A DNA stretch of 64,000 nucleotides from Actinomycetota bacterium. Lineage in GTDB: Bacteria; Actinomycetota; Coriobacteriia; Anaerosomatales; Anaerosomataceae. Location of the stretch: assembly GCA_004348925.1 (NCBI GenBank), contig RCMX01000006.1, positions 23,339 through 87,338 of the forward strand, given 5' to 3'. The translations under genes and the position numbers were made by a program. The notes under the pieces are model-generated. The model made no database searches and had not been told where the DNA came from. It saw nothing but the letters and a program-made list of their open reading frames with translations. Each line of letters begins with the position of its first letter. Position 1 is the first letter of the stretch. Below are positions 61,023 through 64,000 of this stretch, piece by piece.

Positions 61023-62633
61023 TCAGAGATTGAGGTCTGTGTGACAGCGCCGGCAGAGTTCCGAACCCGGCCATGGCGCGATACGTTGGTTACGGATGTC
61101 GAGTGCACCGTGGCAATCGTAACAGCCACGCATATCGTGAGGGCCGGTCAGCGGGTTGTCGACCCGGACGCCGGTGGAGCCGAAGCCAATGTGGCAGTCA
61201 TCGCACACGTACGGCTTGTCCTTCTTGTACTGGGCCTTCGTCGCCACGTTGAAGTGGACAGCGTGCTCGGCCAGGCCTGCGACCTTGATCTTCGTGGGCT
61301 CGGCCGTCTTCATCTCGGGATGGCACTTCACACAGTTCGCTGCGATCAGCTCCGTTGAGCGCACTGACGCATGATGGCAGTCCTGGCACGCTTCTCGGTC
61401 CTTGTGGCACACCCTGCAGTCCGCACCCTGGAGCCCGCGTCCACGCTGCGCGTGGACTTCAAGCCAGTCGGTGGGGTGCGGCATCGTGGTCAGATGGCAC
61501 TGCTGGCACGACGGCGAGTCGTGGCAGATCGCGCAATCCCCTTTCTGGGCGAGATAGAGGCCGCCGTGCTCCGAGGCCCACTGCGGCTTCCGGTGATCAG
61601 CGGGAATGACCTTCAGTCCCGTCTTACCATCGGCAAGCTTCGTGCCACCGTTGTGGCACTTCACGCAAGACTTCGACTTATGGCACATGGCGCAGTAGGA
61701 AACGCCGATCTTGGCCTGATCCTTGTGATCGCCGCTCAGGAACTTCACGGTGTGCGTGGCGGGTTCTAGTTTGAAGCCCTTGGGGTGGCACGCCTCGCAC
61801 TTGTCAGTGGCCACCGCTCCGCTGCTTGCGTGCTGCAGACCATGGCAACGGTAGCAGGCCTGCATCGTGTTCTTATCCGTGCCAAGGGGCTGGTGGGCGA
61901 ACCGCGGGTGACACACGGTGCACTGATAGTCGCGCTTCAGGTGATCCTGATGGGCGAAGATGATGCGCCCCTGCTTGAAGCCGTCGACATCGGGATGGCA
62001 GAAGTTGCACTGTCCGATAGTCGTCGGGCTGTCAGGGTCGATGAGCTTCGGTGGCTCCTTGGCCTTGATCGGGATCGTGCGGAGATAGATCGTGGGCATC
62101 GCGCCGAGATCCGGTACTTCCTTCGCGTGACAGGTGTCGCAATCCTTCACCGAATCATGACAGAGCAGGCAGCCGTTCACGCCAAGCTGCCTGGCCTTGA
62201 CCGCGTGCGGCTTCGCCTTCCAATCCTTCACGTGTGTCACGGGGCGAAGCGTGAACGACTTCGGGTGACAGTCGGTGCACACGTTGCTGGCGATCTTTCC
62301 CGTGGGCCCGTGCTCGAGACCGTGGCAGGTGAAGCACGATGCCATCGTCGGCACGGCCGTCTTGCCGTTCTCGTGGGGGTTCACGAAATGGCACGCCGAG
62401 CAGTCAGTCGTGAGGTGAGCCGCGTGATTGAAGATGACCGAGGCGTTCCGGGACGCGCCGATGACCGGATGACACGGGGTGCAGTTCCGGGCAGCGACAG
62501 CGGCCGTCAGGTCGATGGGCGGTGAGTCGACGACGCTTCGCGCCTGGAGGGCCGGGACAGCAAGGAACGCGGCGGTCGATATCACGGCGACCGCCGCGAG
62601 CACTATGCCCCTTGCTGCGCGAGAACGTGCCAT
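61023..62633 (-). CDS. Secreted 20-heme c-type cytochrome
   Basis: Protein of 536 residues with a signal peptide or N-terminal anchor (GIVLAAVAVISTAAFLAVPAL) and 20 CxxCH motifs, about one per 26 residues, from CTPCH near residue 50 to CRRCH six residues from the end. Many non-axial histidines (NHAAH, HQDHL) could serve as distal ligands. The dense, wire-like heme content fits long-range electron transfer across the envelope. The ATG at 62633 lies four bases after the stop of the upstream 13-heme gene; a TTG at 62654 would overlap that gene. Repeats such as CYRCHGLQH and CFTCHGLEH suggest internal duplication. Confidence 0.92.
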   Translation of the reverse strand: MARSRAARGIVLAAVAVISTAAFLAVPALQARSVVDSPPIDLTAAVAARNCTPCHPVIGASRNASVIFNHAAHLTTDCSACHFVNPHENGKTAVPTMASCFTCHGLEHGPTGKIASNVCTDCHPKSFTLRPVTHVKDWKAKPHAVKARQLGVNGCLLCHDSVKDCDTCHAKEVPDLGAMPTIYLRTIPIKAKEPPKLIDPDSPTTIGQCNFCHPDVDGFKQGRIIFAHQDHLKRDYQCTVCHPRFAHQPLGTDKNTMQACYRCHGLQHASSGAVATDKCEACHPKGFKLEPATHTVKFLSGDHKDQAKIGVSYCAMCHKSKSCVKCHNGGTKLADGKTGLKVIPADHRKPQWASEHGGLYLAQKGDCAICHDSPSCQQCHLTTMPHPTDWLEVHAQRGRGLQGADCRVCHKDREACQDCHHASVRSTELIAANCVKCHPEMKTAEPTKIKVAGLAEHAVHFNVATKAQYKKDKPYVCDDCHIGFGSTGVRVDNPLTGPHDMRGCYDCHGALDIRNQRIAPWPGSELCRRCHTDLNL

Positions 62634-62637
62634 CAGG

Positions 62638-63897
62638 CTACGAACCGCCTCCAAAGATCGCGCCGATAAGCTTCAAGATCGGGTTCTTCTGGCGAACCTC
62701 TGTCTTCCCGTGGATCATGCCGGCCGCGCTCTTCGTGAAGTCTTCCGTCGCGGTGCCATGCTGGTCGTGACACGCGCCTGCGCCACAGGTGGCCGCAAGA
62801 TTCGCCGGGTTCACTGCGGACGCCTTGTCTGCTTTCGGCTGTATCGCGTGATAGTCGTGACACTGCCAACACGCCGGGGCGTCCTCGGCACCTGCCTTGT
62901 ACGGCGCGCCGTGATAGTAGTCGCCATAGTTGTCATAGTAGTCCTTGTGGCACTTGCCACACATCTCGTACGACGCCGCATGCACCGTCATGCTCGCTTC
63001 TTTGGTGTCGGTGAGCGGAATCGTATGGCCGCCGTGGCAGGAGCCGCAGGTCGCCGAGGCGAGATTGCCCTTCGCGATCTGCTCGGCATGAACTGACTTC
63101 TCGTACGCGGCCTTCGCCGAGTCATGGTCGTGGCAATCCGCGCAGGCCATGCCCGCGTTGATGCTCCAGACCTTCGTCTTGGGCGCGGGTGCCGTTGAGC
63201 CGTAGGTGAAGTCGACGTGGCACTGCACGCACGTGATGTCGCGATGAGCCGAAGTCTCGACTCCAAGCACCTGATACGACTTGATGACGCCGTTTGAGAG
63301 CTTCGTCAGGTTCGGGTTGCCATGACACGCCTGGCAGCCATTGCCCACGTTGTAGGCGAACGGCTCCTTCGGGACCCAGCTCACGCCTTCTTTGAGGTGG
63401 CAGGTATCGCAATCTTTGAGCGAGTGGCACATGGCACACTCGGTGTTCTGACTCGCGATCGACGGCGCCACGTGGGGCTTATTCTTCCAGTCGTCGACAT
63501 GCGACGCCGGACGCAGCTTGATCGGTCCTGCTTTGTGGCAGTCTACGCACACTGCCGTCGCCATGACGCCCTGCGACCCATGGTTGAGCCCGTGACAATT
63601 GAAGCACTGCTTCATCGGCACTCGCTTGATGAGCGCGCCGGGGCCGTGCGGTGATTCGGTGTGACAGGAACTGCATGCGGTGGTGATGTGCGCGCCATGG
63701 GTGAAGTTGATATTGAGGTTCTTCACCTGCGCGTAGTTCGCATGGCAGTACGTGCAGTTCTCTTTGTAGACTTCGCCGCCCAGCTGAATCGTGGTCACAG
63801 CCGATGAGGCTGCCGGCGCGATCGCGACGACGGCCAGCACGACCAGAATCAGCAGAGCTCGCGAGACATGCTTGCCGGAGCGTGCCTCTCTTCTCAC
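62638..63897 (-). CDS. Secreted multiheme c-type cytochrome, 12 CxxCH plus one CX4CH
   Basis: Protein of 419 residues with a signal peptide (LLILVVLAVVAIAPAASSAV), twelve CxxCH motifs (CTYCH to CWQCH) and a CGAGACH near residue 375, which is a CX4CH site. The N-terminal part (CFNCHGLNH, CVDCH, CDTCH) parallels the 20-heme protein encoded next, so the two are probably paralogous partners. The C terminus is basic and hydrophobic (ILKLIGAIFGG). GTG 63897 is the start, with AAGGGGA upstream. Part of the operon that continues beyond the window. Confidence 0.92.
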   Translation of the reverse strand: MRREARSGKHVSRALLILVVLAVVAIAPAASSAVTTIQLGGEVYKENCTYCHANYAQVKNLNINFTHGAHITTACSSCHTESPHGPGALIKRVPMKQCFNCHGLNHGSQGVMATAVCVDCHKAGPIKLRPASHVDDWKNKPHVAPSIASQNTECAMCHSLKDCDTCHLKEGVSWVPKEPFAYNVGNGCQACHGNPNLTKLSNGVIKSYQVLGVETSAHRDITCVQCHVDFTYGSTAPAPKTKVWSINAGMACADCHDHDSAKAAYEKSVHAEQIAKGNLASATCGSCHGGHTIPLTDTKEASMTVHAASYEMCGKCHKDYYDNYGDYYHGAPYKAGAEDAPACWQCHDYHAIQPKADKASAVNPANLAATCGAGACHDQHGTATEDFTKSAAGMIHGKTEVRQKNPILKLIGAIFGGGS

Positions 63898-63954
63898 CCT
63901 TGTGTCCCCTTACCTATTCGCCGTACACGCCCGACACAGGAAGCGATTCTCCGG

Positions 63955-64000
63955 CTACTTGCCGAAGATCTTGCCGATACCGTCGAAGATGCGAGTAAAG
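63955..64000 (-). CDS. C-terminal end of a further upstream gene
   Basis: Only 14 codons and a TAG are visible, reading FTRIFDGIGKIFGK. The ending resembles the ILKLIGAIFGG tail of the neighbouring 13-heme cytochrome, so another cytochrome of the same operon is likely. The call rests on this short match. Confidence 0.4.
   Translation of the reverse strand, partial: FTRIFDGIGKIFGK

Noticed and set aside
1-64000. CRISPR arrays, insertion sequences or prophage
   Set aside because: No regularly spaced repeats, transposase, integrase or phage genes were found.

Overview
The window is GC-rich and almost entirely coding. Nearly everything lies on the minus strand; only two glycosyltransferases at the left edge and a response regulator/kinase/CreD trio (34273-37752) are on plus. 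It combines a Gram-positive surface module (CWB2 cell-wall-binding repeats), a siroheme-dependent (Ahb) heme pathway, a variant System I cytochrome c maturation set, large multiheme cytochromes and a selenocysteine formate dehydrogenase. This mix suggests an anaerobic, respiring actinobacterium, perhaps a Coriobacteriia/OPB41-like lineage. That placement is inference from gene content; no marker gene here proves it.

Layout. (1) 1-8502: surface sugar genes. These are a GT10 fucosyltransferase-like tail and a GT2 on plus, then on minus galU, rfbF, rfbG, rfbH, a ThDP enzyme and an SDR reductase. The minus set matches the logic of CDP-3,6-dideoxyhexose and branched yersiniose-type sugar synthesis. 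(2) 8595-27987: heme pathway genes hemL, a fused ahbA-ahbB, ahbD, hemB, ahbC, a cobA-hemD fusion, hemC, hemA, a precorrin-2 dehydrogenase-like gene and a CcsA/HemX-like gene. A lipid-linked sugar module (GT39-type transferases, a GT2-SMR fusion, an SMR-like half-transporter, wecB) and a tRNA-Ala are interleaved. No protoporphyrin-branch genes (hemE, hemN, hemG/Y, hemH) are seen. (3) 28012-33140: ccmE, ccmF, ccmA, ccmB, ccmC and an unlisted 57-residue ccmD-like gene. CcmE has a CxxxY heme site and a second OB-like repeat; ccmG, ccmH and ccmI are absent here. (4) 33354-42307: coaX, a PhoB/PhoR-like pair with CreD, a YhaN/YhaO-like nuclease pair, and bioY with a BirA-like operator. (5) 42351-64000: respiratory and envelope locus with heme proteins carrying about 14, 6, 20 and 13 heme motifs, two NHL-propeller membrane proteins, a TPR protein, a Ycf48/CWB2 surface protein, and a formate dehydrogenase operon (selenoprotein alpha subunit, Fe-S subunit, hexaheme cytochrome).

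How it fits together: the heme pathway supplies heme b, the Ccm set attaches it, and the multiheme proteins probably carry electrons from periplasmic formate oxidation outward across the wall. The most unusual signals are regulatory. The hemA leader holds three perfect inverted repeats in a knotted order. The hemA and ccm promoters share a start-proximal motif at identical spacing. The formate dehydrogenase gene has an in-frame TGA followed by a SECIS-like hairpin, and is preceded by a long structured leader ending in an intrinsic terminator.
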